Source of the DNA: Saururus chinensis
Taxonomy: Eukaryota; Streptophyta; Magnoliopsida; Piperales; Saururaceae
DNA: 64,000 nucleotides
Reading direction: 5' to 3'
NCBI GenBank assembly: GCA_035235625.1
Contig: CP141140.1
Location: 19,736,685-19,800,684 of the forward strand
This document shows, piece after piece, positions 13,153 to 25,162 of this stretch. Every line of letters begins with the position of its first letter. Position 1 is the first letter of the stretch. The notes under the pieces are model-generated. The model saw nothing but the letters and a program-made list of their open reading frames with translations, had not been told where the DNA came from and did not search any database. Made by a program: the position numbers and the translations under genes.

Positions 13153-14824
13153 TGTAACGCTCCTCGTATTTTCGAATAAAAGAAAACAATTTTTGAAAAC
13201 GTAACAAAATTTAATTACAATTGCCAAGGATCACCGTGTACTAAAACAGTAATTACAACATACTTTGTATTATACAAAGATTGTCCAAAATTAGGCATCA
13301 CGTGCCTTTGTACATTGGTCAATACAATAATTTATATAAATACAAAAACAGTAATACAAAACTTGTAATTTAAGGAAACCCTTCGTCGACTCCTTCAGAA
13401 TTGAGTGAAACACCTGCAGAGTCTGAGGGTGGGTGAGTAAATTTATACTCAGTAGGTCGAATTAAGTTCTAAGAATATGCTTCGTGCACATGCCATTTTT
13501 CTTTTTGGAAATCCTTCGGAAAACCTGAAAACACGATCACAGAACGTCGCGATACCAGACGACTTACACCCGCGCCCATGGGGCGACGCGAGACTGAAAG
13601 GACGGGATTTACCCATGACATCCCAATCCTGTGCGCGCCAGATGCCAAATTTGGCGGTATCCAAAATCATAATAATTCTTAGCTCCGAAGAACCGAGAAC
13701 TATCCAGACGGCACGATTGCCCAAAACTCGGAGAAATTTTCGAAAGGAGGAGATGATTTTGAAGTCAGAGCTTTTGTTTTCATAAAGTAACAGAAAAACT
13801 TTTAGTAAGACTTTAGCGAGTCAAAATCTCGGCATACGATTAGAATTTAAAACTACCTACCTATAACACGTGCGAAATCTCCTCGTAGCGTAAAGAGAGT
13901 CCCGCCTTAATATATCAGCCTTCGAGTGAGAATTTCGGTAGAATAACCACTCCAACACGTAGAATGCGCTTGATTTAGTAGGGTAAGGCTTTGGAACGGG
14001 TTAAAAAGGTTTAGGAATGGCCCAGAAACAGTAAAAAGATGAAAAAAGAAGATTAGGGAAGGGGCACGTTTTTTGAGGTCTTAGAGGGGTCGTCTCGAGA
14101 AAGTAACACTTCCGGTGCGTAGAGCACCCTTGAATTAGTAGGAAACGGGTCTTGAAACGTGAAAATCGGACTTAAAATGGGTCGGGAATGGTGAAAACAG
14201 TGAAGGGGGCTGAAAATCGGATGTGGGTGAAGAAGTGGCCGGAAAGGGTATATATAGGCGGTGGAGGGGAATATTCCAGTGGGCGCCGCCGCCGGAACAG
14301 GCGGGCGCCCACCGGCGCCGCCATGAAAAATGGCCGGCGCCCACTGGCGCCGGCGAAACTGCGTTCGCCCGTGACGAACGCGCGTTCGTCACGCGTGCGG
14401 TGACGAACGCGCGTTCGACGCGCGCGACGCGCGCGTTGTGCTGCACCGCGCCGCGCCGTGCTGCGCCGAGTCGCGCTGCGCCGAAAAATAAAATATTATT
14501 TTATTATTTTTAATTTCAAAAAAATCCAAAAATTCTAAAAATCGTAACTTCCTATCCCGAACTCCGATTTGCGCATTCTTGGTACCGTTGAGTTCGTATT
14601 CATGAGCCCTACGATACAAGACTAATTAAGAACCGATCCACTTAAATTTCAAAAGTGGGTCCCGCCGGTCGACCACGTTCCCCGAGGTCGTAACTTTTGC
14701 TCCCGACCTCTGATCTTCGCATTTTAAGACTCGTTACGCTCGTCTCCACGAGTTTTAATTAAAACTTAAGAAAATTATAAACAAAATATGTAAGAAGATC
14801 ATGTTAGAAATTAGGGTCATTACA
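13153..14824 (+). mobile_element. Solo LTR, family B, with perfect target duplication
   Basis: It starts TGTAACGCTCCTCGTATTTTC and ends GGGTCATTACA, flanked by the identical 5-bp sequence TGTTC at 13148-13152 and 14825-14829. The gggtgagtaaatttatactcagtagg motif is that of Ty3/gypsy LTRs. The 3' half is extremely CpG-rich. It interrupts the GC-rich half of family A copy a, so it is the youngest layer of this nest. Confidence 0.88.
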
Positions 14825-15954
14825 TGTTCAGCCTTGCGGCCCGTAGCCGCAGCTAGTTCGCCTTACCGGCATGTGTGTTGTTGACCCTTCTTGCCCATTT
14901 TACGCCGTCGGTACCGGACGACCTTGGGCAAGAATTTGTATGTCTTACCTTGACAGAAGGTGGACAAGTTCACCTGCTCAGGCCTTGGCCAGTAACGGCC
15001 TTATAGCCTTTGCTCGACCGTGACCCTCCCCTTGCTCTCTGTCGTGCGAGATGCACAGCCGCCCGCACCATGGGTATTGGTTGTGGGTGGCGATCGGCGA
15101 TGTCGCCTCTTTGATTGGCCACTGTTAGGGCCTTAGCCCTGTTGGATTTTGTGGGCCCTGGGTTGCCTCTTTTCAGCCCTCTCCCCCGCTCCTTTGGGCC
15201 GCGTGTGCATGTAGCCACGCGTGTACTTCTGGGTTTAGGCGCCGCATTCGTGCCGCCTAACCATCGGTTGGCTTTGCCACCTAGTGGAGTTGACCACTAG
15301 AGCCGTCCTCCACCTCTCCTTTGTTCTCGAGCGTTGCCCCACGCTCTCCGCCTGTATGTGGGCCTTTGTTGACCGCAATCGTCGCCGTTGGGTGCTGTCC
15401 ACGGCCGATTTCGACGTCTTGTGGCCGGCTGTGCACGTCTTAGCCACCGTCTGATCTTCAGAGTGTACACCCTTGACATCTGATCGCACCGCCACATATG
15501 TTGGCATGATATTTCTCTTGGCCGCCCTAGTGTGCCACCGTGGATCGCGGGTTTTACCGCATTGATTTCTGATATTCTGTTTGGCCGTGATAGTTCCGGC
15601 GCATCTTAAAATCCTCGGGACAGCAGCTCTCTCAGCCAGGCAACGGTTTTGACCGCCAACTCCGCCGCCGATGCCGCCACCGTCGTGTGCTCGCCATCGA
15701 ACGTCATGATTACGAGGTAGGGGAGCTTTGAACTCGTAAATTCATGAAGCATGCTTTGAATGAGTAGTAGCATGCTAGGATTGTATGATTCCATGCTTGG
15801 ATGTTAAGTAACGATCCGATTGCATGATGTGCGTGTAAGCATGATTGGATGGTATGATTGATATGCATGAGATGTATGCATGTTTTATGGATGTGGATTA
15901 TGTATGCGCTGGCGATGGCTAGCAAATATGTCAGTATGCTATGTATGGGTTATG

Positions 15955-16135
15955 CACGTGCTAGTGATGGCTAGCGTGCATGTTTGAAGTATGTATGAAT
16001 GTGTGTGTGCACGTGCTAGAGATGACTAGCGTGTACGTTGGATGTATGCATGTGCTAGTGATGGCTAGCGTGCATGTTTGACGTGTGGATGCATGTGCTA
16101 GTGATGGCTAGCGTGCATGTTTGCAAGTTATGTAT
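15955..16135. repeat. Tandem repeat in LTR family A (gctagcgtgcatg)
   Basis: About five units around tgctagtgatggctagcgtg with variable spacers. The same motif, reverse-complemented, is repeated at about 38625-38945 in the plus-strand copy of this LTR. Confidence 0.8.
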
Positions 16136-16879
16136 GTATGGCCGTATGTGTATGTTATACGTATGTATAAGACATACGTATGTATGATGGCATTTTGCCT
16201 ATGCTTTGGATATGTGTACGTGTATGTGGGCAGAAGTATGGGCGATGGACAGTAAGAGGTAACAAAAGCTCTGTCTGAATTTGGATACAGTTGTGTAAGC
16301 GTATGACAGAGGACAGAGGATATGAGTATGACGGGCGAGGATGAGAATGGATCAGTTTGAGTTGGATTGTATGTTGGGCGTTTGTCAGACAGTAAGAGTG
16401 TTTATAATTGTACAAGCATAACGTACAGATTATGAAGTGAAAAATAAGTATAATAAGTGAGATATAAGTAAGAGGGCGACAACTGGGTTGGCTCTGAGGA
16501 GCGTTATTTGAGGATGTCAGTGTAAGAGGTTTTGGCCATAAGATGGATGGCGAAGTATGTAAGACTTTAAGGGTTTGTTGTACGATGAGTTTTGTCCATG
16601 ATGTGGACGGGTAAGTGAAGTCTGCTGCCCTAACGAACTTGGGTTTCGGATCGGGCTCAGCTTCGGTTTGACCAGTCGAGGACTGTGAGTTTGTGTGGCA
16701 TAATTGTACCGCATAATATACTTAATTCAAACTTGAATTATAAGCACAACTAATGATAGCGTTGTGAGTTTGAGACCTGAGGGTTCGACGGATTAAGTTC
16801 CGTGTTTGAGCTGGCCGCTAATGAGTCGGCCGAGCTTTTATCATGTCTTGCCATGGTGTTTATCCTGCGGGATGTTGTC

Positions 16880-17170
16880 TGTGTGCTGTATAGGGCACCG
16901 GACGTCTGATGCTCTGCTGAGAGCGACGTTGTTTCTGATTTGGTCTGCGTGCTGTATAAGCCCAGATGTTTGATGCTCTGTTGAGAGCGATGTACGTTTC
17001 TGACTTTGTCTGCGTGCTGTATGAAGCCCAGATGTCTGATGCTCTGCTGAGAGCGACGTATGTTTCTGATTTGGTCTGTGTGCTGTGTAAGCCCAGACGT
17101 TTGATGCTCTGTTGAGAGCATTGTATGTTTCCGCCCAAGAGTGGCACTGTATGTTTCTGCCCAAGTGGCA
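16880..17170. repeat. About 65-bp tandem repeat in LTR family A
   Basis: Four to five units with tctgatgctctgctgagagc followed by gtttctgatttggtctg. A shorter version is at about 56270-56440. Confidence 0.8.
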
Positions 17171-17199
17171 CTGTATGTCTTCTGCCCAAGAGTGGCAAT

Positions 17200-17340
17200 G
17201 GCACTATAAGACCCATTATGGTGGGCAATTCTCTGGCACTATAAGACCCATTATGGTGGGCAATTCTCTAGCACTATAAGACCCATTATGGTGGGCGATT
17301 CTATGGCACTATAAGACCCATTATGGTGGGCAACTGTATG
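17200..17340. repeat. 35-bp tandem repeat in LTR family A
   Basis: Four consecutive units of ggcactataagacccattat plus ggtgggcaattctct with one or two changes each. Confidence 0.9.
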
Positions 17341-17564
17341 ACCCCTTATGTGTGGGTGTTTATGTTTGCGCGCTCAGGTAAGTAGTATCATGGATCTACT
17401 CTTACCTGTTTGATCCAGTGCCCCATGAGCATTGGTGTGCCTTACCTTCGGAAAAGTCCATGGCGTCTAGTCACTCCCCGGAGGTTAAGGTGTTGCCCCA
17501 GTGGCATTCTTTTCCTTTTAGACGCTGGAGCTTATTAGTTGTAATGAGCTTCAGTGGTCGTTGA

Positions 17565-17930
17565 TATGTGTACGATTATGTGTACGAGTACGACTGTATG
17601 AGTATGAGTAAGACTGTAAGAGTGTGTATGAGCAGGACTGTAAGAGTATGTATGAGCAAGACTGTAAGCGTATGAGTATGAGCACGACTGTAAGAGTATG
17701 AGTACGATTGTGAGAATATGTTTCTGAGTAAGACAGTAAGTATGATTTTGTGTAGACTGTACGAGTGAGGTCGTACGAGTCTGATTGTACGAGTAAGGTC
17801 ATACATGTATGTGTAAGTTGTATGAGTGAGCATACGATTGTACGAATAAGGTCGTACAAGTATGCGTATGTTGTATGAGTATGCGTACGGTGGTACGAGT
17901 GAGTTGTATGACCCTGGATAAGGGTGTTTG
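17565..17930. repeat. Degenerate gtatgagtacg repeat tract
   Basis: Irregular array of short units (gtatgagta, gactgtaagagtatg, gtacgagtaaggtc). A related tract is at about 56820-57120. Open frames on the minus strand here are low-complexity Ser/Tyr/Thr strings and not genes. Confidence 0.7.
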
Positions 17931-18622
17931 TATAAGTTTGATTCGGTATGATTTTGGCACGATGGTGCCTTCGGTATGTCTGTGGCACGTTGGTGCATTT
18001 GGCATGTTTGTATGAATTTGAGCATGATATTGATATGCTTCTGCTTCATGTTTGAGTTGCATGACGCATGTGATTATGAACTTGGAGTTCACCGTTTGGG
18101 ATTTCCCCTACTGGGTATTTTTCTTACTGAGTATGAAAATACTCACCCTACTATTTTTAGCCCCGTTGTACGGGAGGTTTTGCAGGTTGTGCGGAGAGCT
18201 CCTGGTGATGGACGCTCGTTTCAGCGGTGGATTGATTCCCGTTGACTCAGGTATCAGCTTGACTCTCTGCGAGTTCTTTTGTGCCACGATCTCCTGTGTA
18301 TTGGGTGAGATGAGAACACAAGATGTTTATTTAGGACTTTCATTTGGATTAGTCTGTGGACTGTTATGGGACTTGTACTCAGGGATGCCTGGGAGAGTGA
18401 TTTGTATTTAAAAGTCTATGATCATAACAAATTTATTCGTACGGTTGTTTTCGAGTAGCGCCTGAGGATATTTGATTTGACAGTACGATGTTTAACCGTA
18501 TGATGTTTTAAATTATAAAATGTTTATACAGGTTTTGATTTTATCGTTTTGACTCCGATTTATGGAAAAAAAAAATTTCTATGAGTTTTAAGAAAAAGGG
18601 ATGAAAAATCTCGGGCGTTACA

Positions 18623-19440
18623 GCATTACATTTAAAAATTGTCCTATCTTGACATGCAGGTGGGCTGCACAACTGGTGCATGTGTCATATCCTCCTATAA
18701 ATAAGGGGCACCCCACTGGTTTTCCATCCTCCTAGATTTAATTTTTCCATCATTCAAACATATATTCCTCATCGTAACTCCATGTTGATCTGTTCCAAAG
18801 GTATTCTACTAAATTTTGATGTGCTCTACATGATGAAAGGATTAGTTTGAAGTTTCAGAAAGTCTAAAAGGGTTGAAAATAAAATAAAGAACATGATAAG
18901 AGAACTCATGAGATGACTCTCCACTTGCTTGATCACAAGGCTCCATGAGCAAAGTGTTTGTTTCCTCCACAAGCATAGGGTTATTCGCAGGATGATCCAT
19001 AGAAGAATAAGAGGTATTTGCTTGGTACCAGTAACAAGACTCTCTAAGATAGAGTAGATATTATGGACACTAGTAGCAAGTCATCTGAGCTTGTAAACCC
19101 TAGTAGTATATTTGATGTGTAGAAATAAGCTCTAGGAAAGTTTTGAGTATGAGGCACACCCTGATTTCTAAAAAAGTAATATCATTTTATCTGATTTGTA
19201 TAAATTATGTGATTTGAATTATGTAATCATGTTAAACCCACCACATGTTACTTTTTATATCTCTTAGTATAATTTATCTTACTTAGTATATAAATATATT
19301 CACATGTAATGTCTAGTTGTGAACTTGTGCATAAATTCCTTGAAATACACAAGGAGCGCTTGAAGATCCTGTCTTGTAATTGTAGGTTTAGTATTTAGTA
19401 AATGTATCCATTTGTATGGCTTATGAAGTCTTTTTTTTTT
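18623..19440 (+). repeat. Block C unit, copy 2, with intact TATA leader
   Basis: Matches 59536-60360 with few differences and 7766-9240 less closely. It carries cctataaataaggggcaccc (TATA at 18696-18703) and a shared leader, and ends in a conserved tgtaattgtaggtttagta segment. The layout is promoter-like, but no open frame is conserved among copies. It may be a duplicated non-coding transcript or the promoter and leader of a lost gene. Confidence 0.5.
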
Positions 19441-19469
19441 GTTCTCTTTATCTATTTATATATAGATAA

Positions 19470-19681
19470 TACTTCCTCCATCCTTAATTAATAGCTTTAT
19501 TTAATAAAATATTATATTTTATATTAATAACTTTATTTTGTTCATTATAAGTAACTGAGTAATTAAAAAAGAGTATTAGAGGCTTACTCTTTACCTTCTT
19601 TTAGATGAGGGTTTCAACATTCAATAAAAACTACTATTTTACTAAATAGAGCTATTAATATAGGAAAGAGAGAATATATTT
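19470..19681. mobile_element. Stowaway-like MITE
   Basis: Left end acttcctccatccttaatta and right end tattaataggaaagagag-like sequence are inverted repeats with TA at the edges, about 210 bp. The paralogue at 60386-60597 has the more canonical ctctctccgtcctaaattaa end. Confidence 0.6.
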
Positions 19682-20586
19682 TTTAGGATAATAAATTACT
19701 ACACCTCAACCATCAAGGCCACAATCTAGAGTAGACTATGAACCTAGCATTTACGTATGCACCCTACCCTTAAAGAGTTTGATGACGTAAACTATGGACA
19801 AACGATGACATAAAAAATGACAAATGGACTTGAAAAACAGCCTACCCTACGCTTTGTTCCTTATGACAAATCTTGTTACGACAGCAATGCATTTACACTA
19901 GTGGGTTTTTTTAAAGAAAAAAGGCAAAGCCGTATGTGTTAATGATTGCTACCGAGCAATGCCAAACCATAGTACATTGATAAGAGAATAAAAATTGGGA
20001 CACTTAATGTTGGACGAGTGTTATTTTGAAATGAGATAATTAATATGAAATGGGATTAGTCATTTAAAATATTTTGATTGCATTTAATTAAAGTTATTGT
20101 AATGAGTGAGGAAACTCTTTACTGTACATGCATAAGGCCTTGTACGAGAGTGATCACCACCGTGTATTGATTTGGTGGGCACTATCTCAACGTCGGGTAG
20201 CTGGATAGCATGATTGTGAGTGAAAATTTGGGAACTTTATTAGGAACGAATGAACACACAACATTGTTGCTCATCTCAAAAGTTGAGCTATGTGGCCTGT
20301 CGGATATAGATTAATTTTCGAGTAATTTGGGCCGTTGGATCTAAATTTGATGAGCAGCAAAGCGTAGGCCTAAACCGACGCTCTCCTTAAAAAGAAGATT
20401 TTTTTCATTGCCAAGTAATTGATCTAACCGGTACTTTCCAAGTAGTACACGAGGTGAGAATTAACCCGTGGCTCAAATATGTTTATGTCTTGAGTGCTAA
20501 CTTTTAACAATTATTTACTGCGATTAATGTAAATTCTAGAGGCAAAGAGCCGACCAAGTGCAAACTTTCACCTCGTAAAATTGTAT
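19682..20586. other. Upstream region of the HIPP gene, no gene seen
   Basis: AT-rich non-coding sequence. A few short stretches resemble the intergenic part of blocks A and B (for example gtgagaattaaccc and tatgtcttgagtgctaac near 20450-20500, like 6820-6910). No open frame is supported. Confidence 0.5.
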
Positions 20587-20632
20587 ATTAAATGCCTACA
20601 GTGAATTCCTTCCGATCATTACATGCACTATG

Positions 20633-20642
20633 TATATATATA
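20633..20642 (+). promoter_or_regulatory. Putative TATA box of the HIPP gene
   Basis: The run tatatatata lies about 145 bp before the start codon at 20787 and is followed by a pyrimidine-rich leader (cttcttcctcttgt, tcttcatctgtcttca), as usual for plant 5' UTRs. The transcription start is inferred. Confidence 0.45.
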
Positions 20643-20786
20643 GAAGGAGACTCCCTTCTTCTCAACCCAAGACTCCATCTGCCTTTCTTCAGCTGGCCGG
20701 CTGCTTCTTCCTCTTGTGCATACAGAGTTCAAATCTTATTTTTCTCTGTACCAAAAAAAAATCTGAATTTTCTTCATCTGTCTTCA

Positions 20787-22007
20787 ATGGCGGAAAAGGT
20801 CTGTGATGTGTAGTTACTTTATATGTATATATATAGCCCCCGTGATATCATGTTGCAATATTTTAGCTGCTTATTTTCTTCCTGGTTTTCAAATATGGCT
20901 GAAGATTTAAACTCTCACCTTTCTCTCTCTTCACACATAGAAAGAGATACCCACACGGACTAACCAGTTACCTGCAACTGTTTACAGATTTCAACTATTA
21001 TCATACATGCTGACCTTGACTGCTGCTCTTGCCACAAAAGGATTAAAAAGATCCTCTGCAAATTCGATTGTAATTATCTCCTTCTCACCTTTTCTAATTT
21101 TTGCAAATAAATAATCTCAATGTGAACACTACTTAGCTCTTCATATAGGCATTTGTAATTTATTATTTGGTTTTGAGAAGGCATCCAGACCAAGACTTTC
21201 GACTACAAACAGAAGACGGTGACCATATCCGGCCCCTTCGACCCGGACCGGCTCATGAAATGCCTCTGCTGCAAGGCCGGCAAGTACATCAAGAGCTACG
21301 AGATCGTCAAGGAAAAACCCAAACCAGAAAAGCAACCGGACCAGCCAAAGAAAGAGGGGAAAGTTGCCAAACCGGACCAGCCAAAGAAGGAGGAGGAAGT
21401 TGCCAAAGCACCGGACCAGCCAAAGAAGGAGGGGAAAGTTGCCAAAGCACCGGACCAGCCTAAACCAAATCCGGTCGTGGTTCCAATTCAGTTTGTGGTG
21501 GACCCAACACCTCAACAGATCCCATTTCCTTTCTATGTGCCGGTGCCCAAGCCGATTACTGTGCCGGTCAGTATGTGGCCTTTTTTCTGGAATTCGTGCT
21601 ACGACTGCCATGGCCACGGGGAAGGCCCTTGTCGTTGTCCGCCACTACCAGAGCCAGCGCAACAGCTCGCTCTGCCTCCACCGGAAGAGAAGCCCCGTCC
21701 GGCAAGTCCCCCACCAACTAAGGAGGAACCAGTCCAGCTGGCCGGTCCAAGGCCGGTCTGCTGCAAACCCTGCTACGAGGGCTATGACGATGGGCCATGC
21801 TGGACCGGCCATTGGCCCAGGGAGGAAGAACTCATATCCGGTCGGCGCACTTGCTGCACATCGTGCTACGAGGGCCATGGAGGCGGTCCATGTTGGCAGG
21901 GTCAACCATCTCCTCCGATCAGTTTCTGCTACAAATCACAGTACCAGGGCACCGACACTGGTTTCCGGGTCGTTGACCAAGAAGATCCAAGATGCAAAAT
22001 TATGTGA
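20787..22007 (+). CDS. Heavy-metal-associated isoprenylated plant protein (HIPP), Pi21-like, three exons
   Basis: Join 20787-20798, 20988-21069 and 21181-22007; all introns are GT-AG (189 and 111 bp) and the joined frame gives 306 residues. The start MAEK followed by an immediate intron is usual in this family. Residues 5-75 form an HMA (ferredoxin-like metal-binding) domain with the CxxC core DLDCCSCHK (residues 13-21) and a CLCCKAGKYIKSYEIV C-terminal strand. Residues 84-125 are about three repeats of PDQPKKEGKVAK, then a Pro-rich stretch. Three Cys clusters follow (171-184, 225-238, 256-269), the last two sharing CYEG..-GPCW-G. The C-terminus CKIM (303-306) is a CaaX box, so farnesylation and membrane attachment are expected. 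Family members bind metals or act in stress and pathogen responses; rice Pi21 is a proline-rich HMA protein controlling blast susceptibility. The role of this protein is not known. The splice model rests on domain continuity, not transcripts. Confidence 0.88.
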
Positions 22008-22100
22008 ACTGAGCCTCAGTCGCGCGTGCAGTATGCCTTGGTTCAGTGTGTTCTATTTTCAGTGTGAACTGGTTTTTGTTTTGCAGTTTTATTTGCAAGC

Positions 22101-22106
22101 AATAAA
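22101..22106 (+). terminator. Polyadenylation signal of the HIPP gene
   Basis: AATAAA lies 94 bp after the stop codon, in the stretch conserved among all 3'-UTR copies in the window. The flanking tgtgttct and ttttgttttgcagtttt are typical U-rich 3' elements. Confidence 0.6.
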
Positions 22107-22340
22107 GGGTGATTGTACTATTTTGCCTTCCCAGTTTATGATATGGAGACCCCTTTGATGATTGGCTTGTAATACGTATATTAATAGGGAAAAAGTTCAG
22201 ATACTCCTAGGGAATATGAGAGTATATATGTGTGTCACCACATCGCGGACTGATAAATCGAGACCTGATGATGCATGCCGGTGGCTGATCCAAATCCATT
22301 GCCCCCTTCCTTATTTACGCGTACCACTAGATCTCAATCT
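22107..22340 (+). other. 3' flank of HIPP gene, paralogous to block A start
   Basis: The order gattgtactattttgcc, cctttgatgattgg, gatccaa.tc, taccactagatctcaatctg, acagcttac parallels 85-295 and 27540-27740 (there gccgttggatctggatctaatggcttac). It shows that block A was duplicated as downstream flank of a HIPP gene. Confidence 0.6.
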
Positions 22341-23989
22341 GACAGCTTACAATCGCCTGATGCATGCACCCATATATGTGTCAAAAACATATACTCACAG
22401 GAGAATCACGTACAATATGAGATAACTTCATTCGTTGGATACCTAGAGTTACCCGCCCTGCCCTCCACCTCTGGATATCCACCCAACTCCACCACCTTTG
22501 TGGTCCCGTTCAAAAGAAATAAAAGTTTATTTTGCAGTAAATATAATATTCCTTCCTTCCTACATTATAAAATGAACTAATTTAAACTTTATCTAGCCCA
22601 ATTGCTATGGAAATGATATCATCGCTCTACTTGCTAACGGAGAATATTGGGGATAGAGGAGGCTTGACACCAAGAGAGTCCGTCAACCTCAATCATGTGG
22701 CCCAAAAGCCCTACATGTGATTGGGTCGCTAAAGTGTTTTCCAAAGAGTAGTGCTAGACGACTTTTGTGGACCCTATTTATTAATAATTTAAAAAAAATA
22801 AAATTTTGACGTATGAAAGTTAACGTCACTTAAGTTTTTGTTTTTGGTTTTGCCAAAAAATTATATGATGAGTGTTTTAAAATTGGGACTGGCCAGGTCA
22901 ATTAGACCTGGTTCGATAGATAAAATAGGCTGCTGGATCCGAGTTTGATGGCCAAATCATACTGGCACCATTAGTTGAACCGTCGGCCTGGGCTAGTTCG
23001 GGTCTAGCTCCTGCACGTGAGTCCTGTCAAAGTTGAAACTAATTGGTGGAAGAGCAGGCAGTCAAATCAGTGTGAAATACTATCAACCTTATTGCCAACT
23101 AGACTATAACGGAGATGTGCATACCATTTACCTAATTAAAATATTTAATTTGATTACTCAGAAGTTAGTTCATTTATTTTAATTACTGACATCATAAACA
23201 GGGTCAATTTGGGTTAGGCAGCGTTGTACCCGATTGACCCAACCCAACTACCAATTTAAGTCAATGGTCGGGCCGGTTTAAAAGACATTGCATGTGATCG
23301 TGTTGCTGAAACACTTGTCATTCACTCTGTCGTGGTCATTCCCTGTCTTTGTCAATTTGGTCCCTTTGCTTTGGCCTCATTTTTACTCAGGCTTTATGTA
23401 GATATCAGAATAAAACTTTGGCGCATTTAAAAGTCTAAATCTGAGTTATCCAACATAAGCAAGCTAGTACTAATTTTTTGGCTTTTCAACCTACTGACTA
23501 AAACTTATCACTCTTGTGGTTTTATGCCTGAATGGGCCCATCTAGGGATCAGCCTGTAAAAGCCATTTAACGAGTAAGTAAGGCTTAAATATGGAATATA
23601 ATTCGTACCCAATCCCACGCAAATTCACTAGTGTATGGATGCTCAACCAGTAGTCATCATTATCAAACAGGCTGAAAGAGCCAAAAAATAATAAATACAA
23701 AAAAATGAAAATAAAAATAAAAAACTCATGTTGAATTAGTTAGAATAGCAAGCTTCAGTGTTGTCTTAGTGAGTTGGCCATTAAATCATGGCCCTAGGGC
23801 CCCAGCTCACAAGCCAACGTTGGCTAAATTTCTCCATTAAATGATGTATAATTAAAAAAGTTATTACCAAAATAAGCTCAAATATCAAAGACATAAAATC
23901 TGAAGTTGCTTAGAAATGTCTTTGGAGATGCTAATCTGATCTCCCTTCTCGAGGGAGAAGCCCCATGTTTGAGTAAAGCTTGTGGCACC
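22341..23989. other. Intergenic, no gene seen
   Basis: AT-rich sequence without a supported open frame, LTR end or tandem array. Confidence 0.5.
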
Positions 23990-24294
23990 TTTGGGAGAGG
24001 GGGAGTCTTTGATGTGTAAAAAAATTCTCGGATATATTAGTCTATTTATGAATACAAAATAAAGAACAAGGTAGGTCCATTCTATTTAATTAACATATCA
24101 CAAAACTTATGCTACTAGAGTCTTGTTAAACCAATTATTCTCTCTTACTTCTAAAGAGAAAATTGAAGAAAATTTTGGGGGTTGGATTTGTTGAGTCCTG
24201 ATTTTTTCAATAAGGGTATGAATCCTATTATAATTTTTTGGATTAACTATAAATACTTTGTGCTCTTAGGCAAAATTAATGTTATTTTCTTTCC

Positions 24295-24296
<2 letters not shown>
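23990..24296. repeat. Duplicated segment, paralogous to 25800-26100
   Basis: Both copies share gtctttgatgtgta, ccattc.atttaattaac, gttattctctctta.ttcta, gttgagtcct and ctttgtgctcttaggcaaaatta. One is followed by a CTT microsatellite, the other by the C-rich tract. Confidence 0.75.
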
Positions 24297-24300
<4 letters not shown>

Positions 24301-24330
<30 letters not shown>

Positions 24331-24338
24331 CTTCTTTT
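24301..24338. repeat. (CTT)n microsatellite
   Basis: About twelve uninterrupted CTT units directly left of a solo LTR. Confidence 0.95.
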
Positions 24339-24346
24339 CTTCCTTA

Positions 24347-25162
24347 TGTTATTTTCCTACCTCTGTAATGTTTGTGATAAAAAATCTTACTAGAATGATT
24401 ATAATCGAATCAAATAAGTCACTCTGTCCTTAAAGACAGAATTCGTCCTTCTTAACGGTACTTGGGATTCTTGGGCGCCTGCCTCTTAGAATAAGATGAT
24501 CAACTACATAATATAGGAGTACCTTCAACATAGTACATGCAATGAACCATAAAATATATGCTCTCACAGAAATAGAAACAGACGAAAATCCAATGTTGGA
24601 TTAGTGCATAAATCATTTTTCATGATTTTATAGGAAATCCCATTGAAGACAACATTTTTTTCCCGTTCAAATGGATACATCCATCTGTTAACATACACAT
24701 TCTTTAGTGAAAACAAACCGGACCTATTTTTATCAATAAAAAACCAAATCAAGTAAATTTGTCCCAAAAATATTAGCTTTTCGACCCAACCCAACCCAAC
24801 CAGACAGACGGCGACGGTGGCACGCACGAGTTAGCCCACCTAGGTGCATTGGTCTAACATCTCTCTCCCCCACAAAAGTGGGTTGGCTCAATGACCTAAC
24901 TTGAAAGGCCAAACTAATGCCTTATATACCAACACCATCACCTTATTCTAGGCAATGTGGGACTATTCACTTCTTCAACCAATTTACATATGTGATTCTC
25001 ATTCAATACAAAGTGGGATTGGGTTTTCTACTATATGGGCTTGACTCACTTAAGTAATATGGGCTTGATCCACATAAATATTATGGGCTTAGCCTATGTA
25101 AATAATATATTCACCTTAATGATATGGGTTTAACCCATTTAATATAATGCCCACTTCTAACA
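24347..25162 (-). mobile_element. Solo LTR, family C (inverted)
   Basis: Reverse complement of the 7012-7765 family: on the minus strand it starts TGTTAGAAGTGGGC (25162) and ends GAAAATAACA (24347). Flanks cctta and ccttc differ by one base and may be a decayed target duplication. No coding domain is present. Confidence 0.6.

Larger units (their letters stand above)
12176..18622 (-). mobile_element. LTR family A, copy a (3' truncated, nested)
   Basis: On the minus strand it begins at 18622 with TGTAACGCCCGAGATTTTT, then follows the order of the complete copy at 37968-40702: the gtgagtattttcatactcagtaag motif, the agccatcactagcacatgc repeats, then a GC-rich half. Its 3' terminus (TGTAATGCC on this strand) is missing at about 12175. 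The right flank gcatt matches the uninterrupted block C site at about 59533. It is split by the solo LTR at 13153-14824. Length and motifs suggest a Ty3/gypsy chromovirus-type LTR; no internal domains remain. Confidence 0.7.

Noticed and set aside
17551-18092. Ser/Tyr/Thr-rich frames of 97-157 codons, minus strand
   Set aside because: Translation of degenerate gtatgagtacg repeats in LTR family A.
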